Part shown: piece by piece, positions 35,775 through 48,259 of the stretch
Layout: each line of letters begins with the position of its first letter
Position numbering within the stretch: the first letter of the stretch is position 1
Assembly (NCBI RefSeq): GCF_023159225.1
Contig: NC_063168.1
Coordinates: 43,596,562 to 43,660,561 of the forward strand
DNA from: Perognathus longimembris pacificus
Taxonomy: Eukaryota; Chordata; Mammalia; Rodentia; Heteromyidae
Direction: 5' to 3'
DNA: 64,000 nt
Translations under genes and position numbers: made by a program
The notes under the pieces: generated by a model
The model's input: only the letters and a program-made list of their open reading frames with translations
Databases searched by the model: none
Told to the model about the DNA's origin: nothing

Positions 35775-38065
35775 GTATGGGAAAGTCGATTTCTGCTTGC
35801 ATGGCCTTATGAAGTAAGATTTCTTTCCCTTGTCTGGCTCTAGGTTTCCTTTGAGGCTTGCTGTATGCAATGGATTCATTTGAGAAGGAAATGTGTATAT
35901 GTTGTTGATTCAAGCTTGGTTGATGATCAGGGCTTTGTGTTGATTGGTTAGTTCTTAGTTTGGTTCTGTGGACTGTCAACCAGCCTATGCTGAGGGAAGA
36001 CTATCTGCTAATGCATAGGATTTTCACTCTTTCATTTGAATGAACAAGTAAATGAAGGGAATAGTTAAAGGACTTTGTTTGGTAAGGTTGGTATTTCAAA
36101 AAGGAAATTTAATTCTAAAGAGTGTGTGAAATAATTCTATTGTATTTTGAAGTCTTAAAAAATTTGAATTGGTAAGCATGTGGCTTTTTGTTGAAGAATG
36201 GGTGTATTTTCTTGCTATTTGTGAAGAAATCTCTCCATTACTTTTTTTGTAAAGACAAAGATTAAAGTATGTTACTTATATCTTCAGCAAAGTAAGAGAG
36301 TTTATATCAGATATGACAATTGCTCTCACTTAGGATTCACTTTAATGAGCATATTAAGCCTTATATCAAACCTTTTTGGATGACAGAATCTTTAAAATGG
36401 GATGATGTACATTTGTAAATCTATTAATACAATTAAGACACATTTATTTTAGTGCCTTCCATATATTACACACTCATTTAATTCCTGGTATTCCATCAGA
36501 AAATGAAAAGATAAAAAGACTTTTATGGAATGCTATTTGATGCTGTGGGAAGATTATTAAATACTATTGGGTCTCTAGTGGTATTTATGGCCTCTGTACA
36601 TACAGAGTGGATAATTATTATAAAATTGCATATTTCTTGGTCCAGACGTGATTGTTTCATTTTGCTGTTGGTAGTAAATGTCTTCAGTAAATGACATGTA
36701 AATATTTTCTAAGTATGTGATCTTTACTTTTCTAGGAGACTGCATTTTAAAAGAGTAACATAACAGTAATTATTTTAAAATTATTTTCAAACTTGATTTG
36801 ACTCCAAATACTTGAAAAAGACTATAAGATTTGAAAAGTAATAGAAAGCAAATTTTATTTGTGTCATCCCTTTATATATTTCTCTGTCCTTCCTAATTCA
36901 ATGTTTTTATTTTGAATATGATGCAGTGATAGGAACAGAAGAGGGGAAGAAAAAACTTCCTAGAAGACCAAAAATTTCAAACCATGCAAATTCTTAAGTA
37001 TGGCACAGGGCAGTATTGCATATTTTACCTTTATATGCACTGACTTTCTGTTATTTGTATTTTCTGTTTTTACTTCTTCTATTTGCATCTAACCACAGAA
37101 CACTCAGCAATACATATTCATTGATTACTATCTATACCACACATGCCAGACAGTGTTCTAGATATGGGAATCTATTGACAACAAACAAAAATTCCTGTGT
37201 TCATGGATTGGTCCTTAGCTGAGTCAGCATCATGTGGGTTTTCTATCTTGTTTAGATTTATGAGCTTGATGATAGTATGAAACTAATCACTTGGATAAAA
37301 CATGTGACTTTAGACAGATTAATGCTTGCCCAATATCTCTGCTTGATATTCTTTCCTAGTACTTTATTAATGATTTCATATTGTTGTGATAGACTTACAG
37401 TGGAGTTAATAAGCAAGTTGCTAAAGTAAATCTGATCCAGAAAAACAAATGAAACACAAAGGAATGAACAGACAATTCTCTTTGCATAAAATAATGCTTA
37501 AGAGAGTACTCAAATGCATTCAGAGCTGGAAATGTATCTGCGAATATAATTTGAAATAATCAGGTTTTTACTTAATAATATTATTTCATTGTTAATGAAA
37601 TTGTAACTGCCAAAACTCCTATATACAGAAAATATATCCTGAAATAAGGAGTCACTGCAATTGTTTTAATGCATTTTATCAATTACTATTTGCTGTGTAA
37701 ATATTTTTAAACGTACAACAATAAATCTCTCATCAAAAAGGTAAATATCTAGAAACTCAGAGATAAAAAATAATTCACTCTCTAGCCTTAATTGATGGTA
37801 AAGAAAATAGTTAACTTCATGTTAATTACCAGTGAAAACTCTATTATAAGCCTATTACATGCAGTGGTTTATAGAACTGAATGATCTAATCAATTAGTGA
37901 TTACTTGGTTCATTTGAAAAGATAGTGACTCCAATTAAGATTTACCGAGTTTATTTATAAACCATTATTTTAATTTTTTGCATTTCTTCATAGAGCAATT
38001 ATAACAATCAGTTTATTTGAGTTAATATCTTAAAAATATTTAACTCTGACAAATAGTAGTTTGAA
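35775..38065. other. Intron stretch with no recent insertion
   Basis: AT-rich. 37105-37210 resembles an old L2/MIR3-type piece ('ccagacagtgttctagatat'). Nothing else assigned. Confidence 0.5.
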
Positions 38066-38144
38066 GGGCCGGTATTGGGGTTTGAACTCAAGTCCTTTGG
38101 ATGCACAAGTGTTCTACAGCTTAAGCATTATATCCCCCAGCCCT
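38066..38144 (-). mobile_element. ID-like SINE monomer, degraded
   Basis: 'ggggtttgaactcaagtcct' to 'cattatatcccccagccctt' is a reversed tRNA-derived ID-type left monomer. Confidence 0.6.
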
Positions 38145-39330
38145 TTGTGCTTTAGTAATTTTTCCAATTCAGTATCACTTCTGTCCATGGCAGGCCTCAC
38201 ACTGTTATCTTCTCCCCTCTAAGCATATGGGTAACTCAATGCACATCTATAGGAGAGGAACACCAATTAGGAAAGAATAATTTATTCATAAGTAATAAAA
38301 TAAATTTTTATCTTTGTTTCTTACCTCAGAATTGATTTTCAAGTGTCTATTAAATATACAGAAATTACTTGCATATGAATAATTTAAGTGTTTATTTGTG
38401 AAAATGGTTCAACACCCAGGAAGTTGAAGTCTGAGAGTGGTATGCAGTGCTAGTTGTGGGTCTATAAGTCCTTCACAAATCAAATGCTGCATCTGTCCTT
38501 TGAGCCTCATCCACAGTCACCGCCTCTGCCTGCTTTTATCCATCCACTGCCTTGTGAAATTGTACAGCAGGTAGGGTCCTTTCACTTTTGCAAAAGCCAT
38601 ACTAGACTGTTGGTTCAATCAGAGTGTATTTTCCTCAGGGAAAACACTGAGCAACTTAAGCTACAATGGCAATGTACCTTAGGGTTGATTGCATGTTTAG
38701 AACTATGAAAACAGATTTTTGGTCAAGCAGAATTAAATTGGATTCATTTCAAATAGATGAGGTAAAGTTTGTTCAGCTATCCTGCAGGGCCAGGAATAGG
38801 TGAGAAATGTATTTCAGTTTTCACAGAGTCAGAAAATACAAGAAGCATTTATCAAAATATGCCCTATGAGATCCCATCTATGTTCCTATGTATACATAAA
38901 CGAGGCTTTAAAACAAATAGCCTTTTAAACAATTTTATTAGGATAAATGTACTGTACAAAAGGACTTTACTGTTATATTTGCAACATATATATAATATAC
39001 TTTGGTCAAATTCACCTCAATAAGTTGTTGACTTTAAACAGATGAATTACAAAATAGATACTTCTCTGAATGATCAATTTTTAGATTGGAGTTAGAAAGC
39101 TATGACTTACAATAATGGAATAATAGGAACATTCATTAGACTTCTGAATAAATGGCTTTTTGGTAATGTTAATGATAAGATTTACAGCATTTTATGTGAT
39201 ATACAGAAAATTTGTAAAATTTGTTTTACTTTGAATATTTAATTTTTAAAGGTTTTCATAAGACCTAGTTATCTTCTTAGAAGAAACTTCCCCAAAGGCT
39301 ATTCTCAGAAAGAAAATATTTGCAAAAATT
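38145..39330. other. Intron stretch with no assigned feature
   Basis: AT-rich. Short open frames at 38454-38708 and 38769-39023 carry no recognisable domain and lack exon-like flanks. Confidence 0.5.
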
Positions 39331-39339
39331 AATTGATAG

Positions 39340-39537
39340 GGCTGGGGATATGGCCTAGTGGCAAGAGTGCTTGCCTCGTATACTTGAAGCCCTGGGTTCG
39401 ATTCCCCAGCACCACATATACAGAAAATGGCCAGAAGTGGCGCCGTGACTCAAGTGGCAGAGTGCTAGCCTTGAGCAAAAAGAAGCCAGGGACAGTGCTC
39501 AGGCCCTGAGTTCAAGGCCCAGGACTGGCAAAAAAAA
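39340..39537 (+). mobile_element. IDL-Geo-type SINE, full-length
   Basis: 'ggctggggatatggcctagt' to 'ggcccaggactggc' with a short A tail. A 9-bp duplication 'aattgatag' lies at 39331-39339 and 39538-39546. Confidence 0.93.
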
Positions 39538-39696
39538 AATTGATAGAATGAAGTTTTTGGAATATTGAGAGGTTCAGGTGGCTGAGGAGGGAAGATCATG
39601 GAAGACTTTTCTTGGTGTTCTGTCTTTTCTCTAAATAATCTAGCAGTGTCTCATAGTGTGGATATGTTTTAATGTAAATGAGCAAAGGCTATATAT

Positions 39697-39894
39697 ATTC
39701 CTTTTTGAATGTGGTCTGCGGTTTGAGCTCTTTGTCTTACACATGCTAGGCTAGTGCTCTACCACTTGGGCCAGGAATGTGGTTAGTTTGGAGAAGAAGT
39801 TTAGTAAAGTCCAATAAAAGCTTCTGGCCTCAATCTTTAATTCTCCAGATCTCAGCTTCCAGAGTAGCTAGGATCACAGCTATGAGCCACTGGC
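39697..39894 (-). mobile_element. Composite ID/7SL-type SINE, older copy
   Basis: 'gtgctctaccacttgggcca' and 'ctcagcttccagagtagcta', then 'ggatcacagctatgagccac'. It directly precedes the long CCTT array, which may have grown from its tail or flank. Confidence 0.6.
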
Positions 39895-39904
39895 TCTCAA
39901 TCAC

Positions 39905-40330
39905 TTCTTTCCCTTCCTTCCTTCCTTCCTTCCTTCCTTCCTTCCTTCCTTCCTTCCTTCCTTCCTTCCTTCCTTCCTTCCTTCCTTCCTCCCTCCCTCC
40001 CTCCCTCCCTCCCTCCCTTCCTCCCTTCCTTCCTTCCTTTTCTTTCTTTCTTTCTTAGTGTCTTTCTTTCTTAGTTCCTTCCCTCCCTCCCTCCCTCCCT
40101 CCCTCCCTCCCTCCCTCCCTCCCTCCCTCCTTCCCTCCCTTCCTCCCTCCCTTCCTCCCTTCCTTCCTTCCTTCCTTCCTTCCTTCCTTCCTTCCTTCCT
40201 TCCTTCCTTCCTTCTTTCCTTCCTTCCTTCCTTTCTTCTTTCTTTCTCTCTCCCTTTCTTTCTCTTCCTTTCTTTCCCTTTCTCTCATTTTCTTCTTTTC
40301 TTTCCTCCTGCCCCCTCCTCCTCTTCCTGT
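39905..40330 (+). repeat. Large compound (CCTT)n/(CCCT)n pyrimidine array
   Basis: About 420 nt of nearly pure C/T, in blocks: CCTT to about 39988, CCCT to about 40020, mixed units broken by 'ttagtgtctttctttcttag' (40058-40077), CCCT to about 40133, CCTT to about 40225, then CTTT mixtures. Long open frames of Pro/Ser/Leu (or Lys/Glu/Gly/Arg in reverse) are spurious. Confidence 0.97.
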
Positions 40331-40635
40331 TGCTGCTATTGATTCATGTGTTAATGCTCTTAATTAGATCTTCTCAAAATTATTTACCAAAGCCTAGATT
40401 TTACCCCTCACTTTTTTATAGTATACGCCATTTCAGGTGGTATAGATAGTCCCTGTATGTTCTGAGATAATTACTGATAATATCCCTTTTTGGCCTCAAA
40501 ATCATCATGTTTTAGTATTTAAATTTTCTTGAACAAGGCTTTTGTTGGCCTACATATGATTTACATTTGCAAGAGAATTATAAAAAATAATAAATATTAC
40601 ACCCTATATTTTAAATACATAAAAACATATTTTTA

Positions 40636-40860
40636 GGGCTGGGAATATGGCCTAGTGGCAAGAGTGCTTGCCTCATATACATGAAGCCCTGGGTTCGATT
40701 CCCCAGCACCACATATATAGAAAACGGCCAGAAGTGGCGCTGTGGCTCAAGTGGTAGAGTGAGCAAAGAGAAGCCAGGGACAGTGCTCAGGCCCTGAGTC
40801 CAACGCCCAGGACTGGCATAAAAAAAAACAAAAAAACAAAAAACAACAAAAAAACAAAAA
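40636..40860 (+). mobile_element. IDL-Geo-type SINE with internal deletion and CAAAAAA tail
   Basis: The left monomer is intact. In the right monomer 'gtggtagagtg' jumps straight to 'agcaaagagaagccaggg', losing the usual 'ctagccttg'. The flanks 'catatttttag' and 'tatattttttaa' are an imperfect target-site duplication. Confidence 0.9.
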
Positions 40861-42684
40861 ATATATTTTTTAAAAACATAAATGCCCCGCCTTTCCAACT
40901 CCTTTTTAATCTCACTTTAAAAATTCTTTAAAAAAGGGAGAGAATAAGGTTGTGAGAGATTCAGGGTTTTTAGGGATAGGACTCCAGTTTATAACTCTTG
41001 GGGAGAAATTGGAGACTGAGGCCAAATCCATAAATAGAAGGAGAATGTAATGGAGCCCTTGTGAGGTTCCAGGGTGACGTTTTCAGTTGAGTGAGCATAT
41101 CTACTCAAGGGACAACTTCTCGGTATTCTTTAACTCTTGGCAGAATAATGTCAGTGATGGGTTGCCATGACACATAGCTTCATGCATGAGGCATCCCATT
41201 AAAGTCAATGGCATGTGATTCCCAGTAGAGTTTGGGGGGAAAAACCCAATTAGTGTTCAAGAAAGAAAACAGTATCTCATATCTTGAACACTGCTGTTGC
41301 TTTCTGTAGGCTGAGGAGTTATTCATGAAATATGAATACTATTTGTTTGAAAAAAGTAAACAGAGTCTACACATATTTCCATAAAAATATTTAGGGCTAG
41401 CAAAATGCATTTTGTAACTTGCAAGGACAAAATTTTACTTACATTAAAATATGAATTAACCTTAGCCGTGGCTTCATTATTAAAAAGTAATAGCATTACT
41501 TGTAATTATGTGTGTTCCTGATAACCACTCTGCATTTTTTTAGGATACTGCTGACATGAATAATTAATTCTCTTTTCTTAATCCAATCATTCTGCTGAAT
41601 TCCCTTAACTTAATGTACTTTTTTTTTCAACAAGCTTTAGTACATGTTGAAAAGATAAACACTTGGGTGTAAATTTTAAAATATATACAAAAGCATGTCC
41701 TATGAAGTTAATGATGCCTAGTGAGAAGAGTGTAATTCATTGTAATTTTAAATGTAGGTATTATTTAGAAAGTGTTTGTCTCCCTCTTTGCTAGCAAGCA
41801 CAAGAATCACAGCATATACATTTTAAAGGGTCTTAAGAAAGTGGTGCACCATTAATTTACTTTGAGGGCCTGGAGGTCTGAATAAATGAAAAGGGGTTCT
41901 ATTAGCAGATGCAAGTTGGTTTTAAGAGGTCTTATAACAAAGCTAATCTTAGATAAAAATACATTTATCTATCCATCAATTTATCCACTTAATGTAGTAC
42001 ATTTTCTGAAAAATTGCAATATCTCAAGTATTATTCCAGTTGATAGAAATACAGTATTGAACAAGATTAGGCTTCTCTGCATAAAATATCGTAATTGTAG
42101 ACAATGACCACTAAAGATGAAACATGCATTGGGGGTAAGACAACTGAAAGAGGAGAATGATGTCTATGGAAATGGAAATTCTTTTTGAATAAGAGGGCAT
42201 AGATTCTAAGTGATAGACACATCAATTATAAAAGAACACTGATATATTATTATTCAGGCCTATTCTCAGATCAGGAGATTACACCCTGTATGAATGGTGC
42301 CAGCAGCAGCTAATTGCTCTGTGAGGGAACTAGACGCCAGGGGAATGAACAAAAGTGACACTAAGATATGCTTTATCTTCCCCTAGCCTGTGTGGTGCTC
42401 TGCTTTCTAATAAGTATCTTAATTAAATCAGAAGTGAAATGAAAGCCTGGAGTACATAAGTCCCTGTGGAAGAAATGGAGATTCAAAAGATACTGCTCAA
42501 CATTACTTCTGTTTTCGATGTATGTGAAGACTGAGGCATAGAAAAGCAGAATTATTGCCCCTAGGCTCCACTACCATTTTCTTTTCAATGTATTTCCAAG
42601 CAATCTGCTCCTCTGCATATATCCTTTATTCAAAATATCAACACTTCGTGCTTTCTTAGTTTTTTCTTATCTTTCCCATATTTC
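40861..42684. other. Intron stretch with no assigned feature
   Basis: AT-rich. 41960-42075 may be an old L2/MIR3-type piece. No exon-like structure. Confidence 0.5.
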
Positions 42685-43125
42685 TTTCTAGAGGATTGAA
42701 CATGGGGCCTTACAAATAATGGGTAAAAAATCTACAACTGCGCTCTACCCCAGCCCTGTTACCTTTTTCTTCCACCTCTTCATATTTGTACTCCCTCTCC
42801 CCCTCCTCTGCTCTGCCCTCCACTTTTCACCTACCATCCCCTCTCTTCACCTCCCCTCCCCTGCTCTCCCCTCTCCTCCCTCTCTTCTACTCTCCTCCCT
42901 CTTCTCTCCCCTTTTCTCCTTCTCTTCCCCTCCCCCTCTTTCCGTTCTCCCCTTCCCTCCCTTTCCCTCCTTCCCTCCCTCCCTCCCTCCCTCCCTCCCT
43001 CCCTCCCTCCCTCCCTCCCTCCCTCTCTTTCTTCCAACAATATCCCCCTAAATATCCCAGCCTAGAACTGAAAGTTGAGATCCTTCTGCCTCAACCTCCA
43101 AATGCTGGGAGTTCTTCTGTTTTAT
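42685..43125 (-). mobile_element. Older ID/B1-type composite SINE split by an expanded pyrimidine tract
   Basis: A reversed ID-like piece ('ttgaacatggggccttacaa' to 'gctctaccccagccctg') and a reversed B1-like piece ('ctgcctcaacctccaaatgc') flank about 250 nt of C/T-rich sequence. I infer that the tract grew inside one element. Confidence 0.45.
42780..43032 (+). repeat. Pyrimidine-rich tract with (CCCT)n end
   Basis: Irregular CTCC/TCTCC sequence passes into a pure CCCT array at about 42970-43023. Overlapping open frames are compositional artefacts. Confidence 0.93.
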
Positions 43126-43629
43126 CATGCTTCCCTCAACCCTGTTTTCACACATTTATAATCATATGTTTCTCACCCAGACATCAAACTACTATTTTGA
43201 GAATGAAAATATAACCAGTACATTCACTTCCTTAATCATTTTGCATTTAGAACAAAGGGCAAAATCCTAGATAGTCACCAATACTTTCTTTCTAATAGGA
43301 CTGGAGTCTGTCTCACTGGAAGTTTCATTCCACATCATTTTGTCCAGATCCTATTGAATGACTCAGCAAGGCCTTAGAATTTGTCCATTCCCACCTTCAT
43401 GCCCTGTCCATGGAGGCCAGTTCACCCACCAGTCCCCTTCCTCCCCATGTCTTCCTATGCAACAGGCTTCTTCATATTACCTTCTCTGTACGCTTTACAG
43501 ACAAACTCTTAAGATGTATTGTTTCCATTAAATTCCACATTTCTAGAAATATGTATTTCATTTTACTTTCTAGAGTGTGCTACTTTGTTCACCAGTTGGA
43601 TCAATCTATCATTCAATCAACAATTTTAT

Positions 43630-44122
43630 CTTTCAACATTTGTTCTTATACACAGTGAGACCAAAAGAGGATACTCTTAGGCACATGACATAATCCCTAC
43701 ATGCCTCTTTGTATTTATACAAAATTATATATATATATATATGTATATATAATTATGTATATGAGAGAAAAAAAATATTTCCAAGATATGGAAAGAAGAG
43801 ATATCTTTTTTTACTTTTATTTTTTGAATGATTCTCTTCTTTATGTATGGTGTATTTGCATGTATATATTCAGGAGGGTAGAGAGAGGGTATAGAACTCA
43901 GGGGCAAAGGGTGAAAGAGTACAGCAGTGAAGCTTACTGGACTCTGAGGAACATGAACTCTACAAGTTGTGGGTGTAAGACAGGAGGAAAGGAGCGGGAG
44001 AGAGTGAGGGAAGGTATGGCACTTCATAAAGGGAAATGTACTCATTACCTGATTTTCAGGTAATTGTAATTCCTCCATATATCACCTTTAAAATAACAAT
44101 AAAGTAAATTTAAAAAAATTTA
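43630..44122 (+). mobile_element. L1 3'-end fragment
   Basis: 'cacagtgagaccaaaagagg' matches 21590; 'atgaactctacaagttgtgg' and the terminus 'cctttaaaataacaataaag' mark the 3' end. A (TA)n run at 43726-43752 lies within. Confidence 0.6.
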
Positions 44123-45035
44123 GAACAAAAACTACACCTTTCTTTTGTCAGAAAAATACTAAATATCCAGAAACAAATACTTTAATATTTTTATCAGTTA
44201 TTATACTTTATGAATTGTATTTGTTTTAATCAAATTATCATTTCTATTTTATGAAAATATCAAAACCATCAGTAGGTATTAACTCTAAAAGATAACCATC
44301 TCTATCTAGTTGTCTGTCTACAAATAGAAACAAAAGAAAATGAAGTTCCTGTCTTTGTTGGCTTAATCTTTTGTTCTAACTCAAGACTTTTCTTTTTGAA
44401 ACTATGGAGACATGAGACTAAATTATCCATATGGCCCCCATTTTAAGTGTTTGCAATTTTTAATTTCTATAATTTGAATTCAGAAGTATAAGTTTTAAAA
44501 CTTTATGTTCCATCTTCAACATCATCCTAACATCTTACATGTGTACAAAGTTTTGTAGCTTGTACAAACACATATTACACAGCACATAAATCTTTCTTTA
44601 ATAGTTGACATGATTTTTAATTTGTAGATTTTAACCATCTCTTATTAGTTGAAGAAATCCTGCAAATTATATCTATGTGTTTCTCATCATCAAGATTTTA
44701 GAGAGTGCAACCATAAAGGGTTGGTGAATATAATCACTGGTCCTATAATTCTCCCTAAATGAGAAGCATTTGCATACAGTTTCGGTGAAAATTTGAAAAC
44801 AATGCTTGAGAATGCTGTTGATTTATTCCACCTTAAGTTACATAACCTCTAATAGTCTTTTTTGTTTGTTTCAAGAAACACTAGGAAAATATTACATCCT
44901 TGTATTACACATTAGGAAATCCAGGGTTAATTGCTTATCAATATGGTCCCATAGTTAACATCCAACAGAATCAGATTATGTGCAGGTGCATGCTGGGAAG
45001 CCCACAGTGCGAGAAGACAATGCTGGCTTGTACTG
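44123..45035. other. Intron stretch with no assigned feature
   Basis: AT-rich and unassigned. Confidence 0.5.
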
Positions 45036-45039
45036 GTAG

Positions 45040-45195
45040 GGGGCAGTATAACACAGAGGTAAAGGACATGGACGCTAGCTGCCAGAATACCTGACTGCAA
45101 GCCTTGATTCCACCACATACTAGCTGTGTTCCTAAAGTTCTCAATACCCCGAGTTCCCAACTCATAACCTTATTGTGAGGATTAGATTGCCATAT
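45040..45195 (+). repeat. MIR relic
   Basis: 'gtataacacagaggtaaagg', 'gactgcaagccttgattcca' and 'ccacatactagctgtgttcc', followed by 'cttattgtgaggattagatt', follow the MIR body in order. Confidence 0.75.
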
Positions 45196-46415
45196 GTTGT
45201 TCCCTATGGTAGAAGAAACACAAACATGGTCATTTCAACAATGTTTAATATCTAAATTATTATTTCTGTAAAGTATATTTTAATCAAGTGGCTGAAACAT
45301 GCAAGCATTTTTTGAGTGATAGTTATGTTTGAGAAATGTTGCCTGACAAAAATTATAAATTAAAAAAATCTTTCTTTGAAGCTATTTTCATTGAAAAATT
45401 GCTATGAGCTTATGTCACTAAATCAGTGCATCAACCTGTGGCGCATGCAGAGCTGAATTTTTTATAGGATGAAGTACCATTATTTTCTGGGGCTGGCAGT
45501 AGGGTGGGCAAGGGAGGAGTGCAGGGCCAGTAAAACTTCAGAGAGAAAGCTGTTTTTGTCACTTAGTGCGAGAGCATCATGAAAGGCTAAATACCTAGCA
45601 AAGCTGGGGAACGCCCTATACAATGAAGAACTGGCCACTGATTTACTCAACCTTCCCATCCCATGCATCCATCAGACTCAAGTTAGTGTTCACTGAGCAT
45701 TCTATAGGCTTCTTGTTCCTACTACCTAGTGGTTCACAGAAAGAAATTAATTCACAATATGGAGCTGAGTCTCAAAAATATGATTTCTGTATCTGTTCTT
45801 AATAACATGTTCAGATTAAGCTCAAAAGTTCATAATATACACATGTGTAAATGAGCTTACAGCTGTGAGACTAGATTGGGTTTGTGATTCTGGATATAAT
45901 CTGATTCCATGTAATTTTATCAGCACTGGAGAGTTTTAATTACAACTTTATGTGGGATTAATAAAGACAGTGATTGCAGTGGGAATGTCCTGAGAACAGA
46001 CAGGTGATGTTAAGACCTTCTCTGGTCTTAGTTGTAGGGCAAAAGAATTTAATTGTATTAAGTAGTTAGTTGGTATCTAACTGGAAAGATTACAGGCATA
46101 TTTGTCTTAGTTTTGGTCAGCACCATGAATTACTTGTCCTACCTACTCTGTGACCTTCAACTTTTCAAGTATATATGAACATATTTATTATACCTATTCA
46201 TTTATTCACCTCTGACATTAATCAGCATTTTCTTGAATAGGAAGAGAAAGAAAAAATAATTTGATACATTAAAAAATAAAAGATAATTGTGTAGGAGGGT
46301 ATGTTAACAATATCATTATATTTTATGATACAAACCATATAAAATATTAACTTTTATTCAATAAATAAAGCAGAATTAAATTGAAGTCCCTAGGACAATT
46401 TCCTGCATTTTTTTT
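45196..46415. other. Intron stretch with no assigned feature
   Basis: AT-rich; nothing recognised. Confidence 0.5.
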
Positions 46416-46725
46416 CACATTTTTATTATCAAACTGATGTACAGAGAGGTTACAGTTTCATACGTTAGGCATTGGATACATTTCTTGTTCTGTTTGTTAC
46501 CTTGTCCCTCATGCCCCCCTCCCTCCCCCTCTTTCCCTCCCCCCCTCGAGGTGTTCAGTTCACTTACACCAAACAGTTTTGCAAGTATTGCTTTTGTAGT
46601 TATTTCTCCTTTTTTACCCTGTGTCTCTCAAATTTGGTATTTTTCCTGCATATTTTATCATATAAAACCTATATTAGATTTTCTTACCTTTTGGTATCAC
46701 TGAAAATTTCCCCAACTATAAAAAT
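46416..46725 (-). mobile_element. L1 3'-UTR fragment, minus orientation
   Basis: 'tttattatcaaactgatgta', 'gttacagtttcatacgttag' and 'aaacagttttgcaagtattg' are almost identical to 55022-55190, so the two copies are probably recent relatives. Confidence 0.75.
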
Positions 46726-46879
46726 TATTTGATACCTTTTGCTGGAAATTTAAGAAAAGTTTAGGCATTTACTAATCAAGTTTTAATGTATCCTTGACAT
46801 TACTCTTCCCTTTACATACAACTTAAACAGATAGACAGAAATGGTTTCTCTAATAATAATTACAAAAACAGGATCTCAA

Positions 46880-46976
46880 CAGGGTGACACATGACTTTAA
46901 CCCCAACACTCATGAGGCTGAGGCAAGAACATTTCAAGTTTGTGGTCAACCTGAACTATATAGTAACACCTGTTCA
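46880..46976 (+). mobile_element. B1-like SINE relic
   Basis: 'gggtgacacatgactttaac', 'catgaggctgaggcaagaac' and 'ggtcaacctgaactatatag'. Confidence 0.65.
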
Positions 46977-47269
46977 AACAACCTAATATAAGCAGCAAGT
47001 ATGTGTGTGGAGTTGGGATTGGTAATGTGTTTTACTATGTTGAAAGTGTCTGTAAATCCACAACACTTACTTAAACTCACAAATCATCAAATATCTTCTG
47101 TGCATCTCACATATGCCACGTGTTACATTCATGATTTTGTAACAAGAACCATTTCTTAGACTTTTCCATTAGTAGATGCATACAAAGATTATGAAGTCTC
47201 TCACCTCAACAAGAGCAAAGTTGTATTTTCTAACATCACACATTTATACACTTTTTTTTAAAAATTTTT

Positions 47270-47495
47270 CTGTCAGTTGTGGGGCTTGAACTCAGGGCCT
47301 TGGCACTGTCCCTAAGCCTCTTCTCTTTGTACTCAAGTCTAGCACTCTGCCAATTAAGCTATAGCTCCACTACTCATTTTTTGAGAGGCTGTTTGAAGAT
47401 AAGAGTATCACAGGGACTTTTTTTGCCCTGGCAAGCTTTGAACCACAATCCTCGTGAGTAGCTAGAATTATAGGCATGAGCCATCAGCACCGGCT
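47270..47495 (-). mobile_element. Composite 7SL/B1-Geo SINE
   Basis: 'ggggcttgaactcagggcct', 'agcactctgccaattaagct' and 'cctcgtgagtagctagaatt', then 'ataggcatgagccatcagca'. Confidence 0.8.
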
Positions 47496-48012
47496 CTATA
47501 GCCCACTATTAGCAGCATTAATAAAACAATAAAAACTCACAGACACATTTGAAGGGAAGTTATTTTAGTCCCTTTATAATAAGAAGGCTATTGGGCAACA
47601 CACCACTATTATTTTATTTTTCCTAAGTGCTGGCACTGTGCTAGACATCAACCTGACTCTGTAATCGCCCACATTTTCTTCTTGGTGTGCTTAAAATCTA
47701 GCTTGCATTTGTGCAAAGCTTATTCTAAAATAGATATTACCATCCAGTCTGTAGATTCAATAAGATGGTTGGTTGTCTGGGCTTCTTTTGCTCTCTTTTA
47801 GGAGTTTCTTGATCCAGCAAGATATAAACACCTCCTGAATGACATAGGAGGAAAATCTACATTATCTTCATCTTAAATGGGAGACATACTTACTATGCCT
47901 ATGAGACGGCTCCAAGAATATGTCAATGGAAATCATGTTTGTCTTGACAGATTCCTTGGGAATATCTAATAAAGTTATGTAAATAAGCCTAGCATCTGGC
48001 ACAGAGTAGGTG
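47496..48012. other. Intron stretch with a possible L2/MIR-type piece
   Basis: 47628-47765 ('gtgctggcactgtgctagac', 'agatattaccatccagtc') looks like an old L2/MIR piece. Otherwise unassigned. Confidence 0.45.
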
Positions 48013-48028
48013 CTGATTATTTTTCTTT

Positions 48029-48259
48029 TGTTTTTTGTTTGTTTGGTTTTGATTTTTGTGTGTTTGTTTTGCCAGTCCTGGGGCTTGAATTCACGGCCTG
48101 AGCACTGTCCCTGGCTTCTTTTTGCTCAAGGCTAGCACTCTGCCACTTGAGCCACAGCACCACTTCTGGCTTTTTCTATATATGCGGTACTGAGGAATTG
48201 AACCCAGGGCTTCAAGTATATGAGCCAAGCACTTTACCACTAGGCCATCTTCCCAGCCC
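48029..48259 (-). mobile_element. IDL-Geo-type SINE with target-site duplication
   Basis: A TTTTG-rich reversed tail, then 'gccagtcctggggcttgaat' to 'actaggccatcttcccagcc'. A perfect 16-bp duplication 'ctgattatttttcttt' lies at 48013-48028 and 48260-48275. Confidence 0.93.

Noticed and set aside
35511..35979. Minus-strand frames overlapping the stalk exon
   Set aside because: They are antisense shadows of the NRXN1 exon and its intron flank.
40055..40342. Open frames of 77-94 codons on both strands
   Set aside because: They consist only of Pro/Ser/Leu/Phe or Lys/Glu/Gly/Arg repeats dictated by the CCTT/CCCT array.
42786..43214. 142-codon plus-strand open frame, the longest in the window
   Set aside because: It is a translation of a C/T-rich microsatellite and a SINE piece, with no domain and no splice context.
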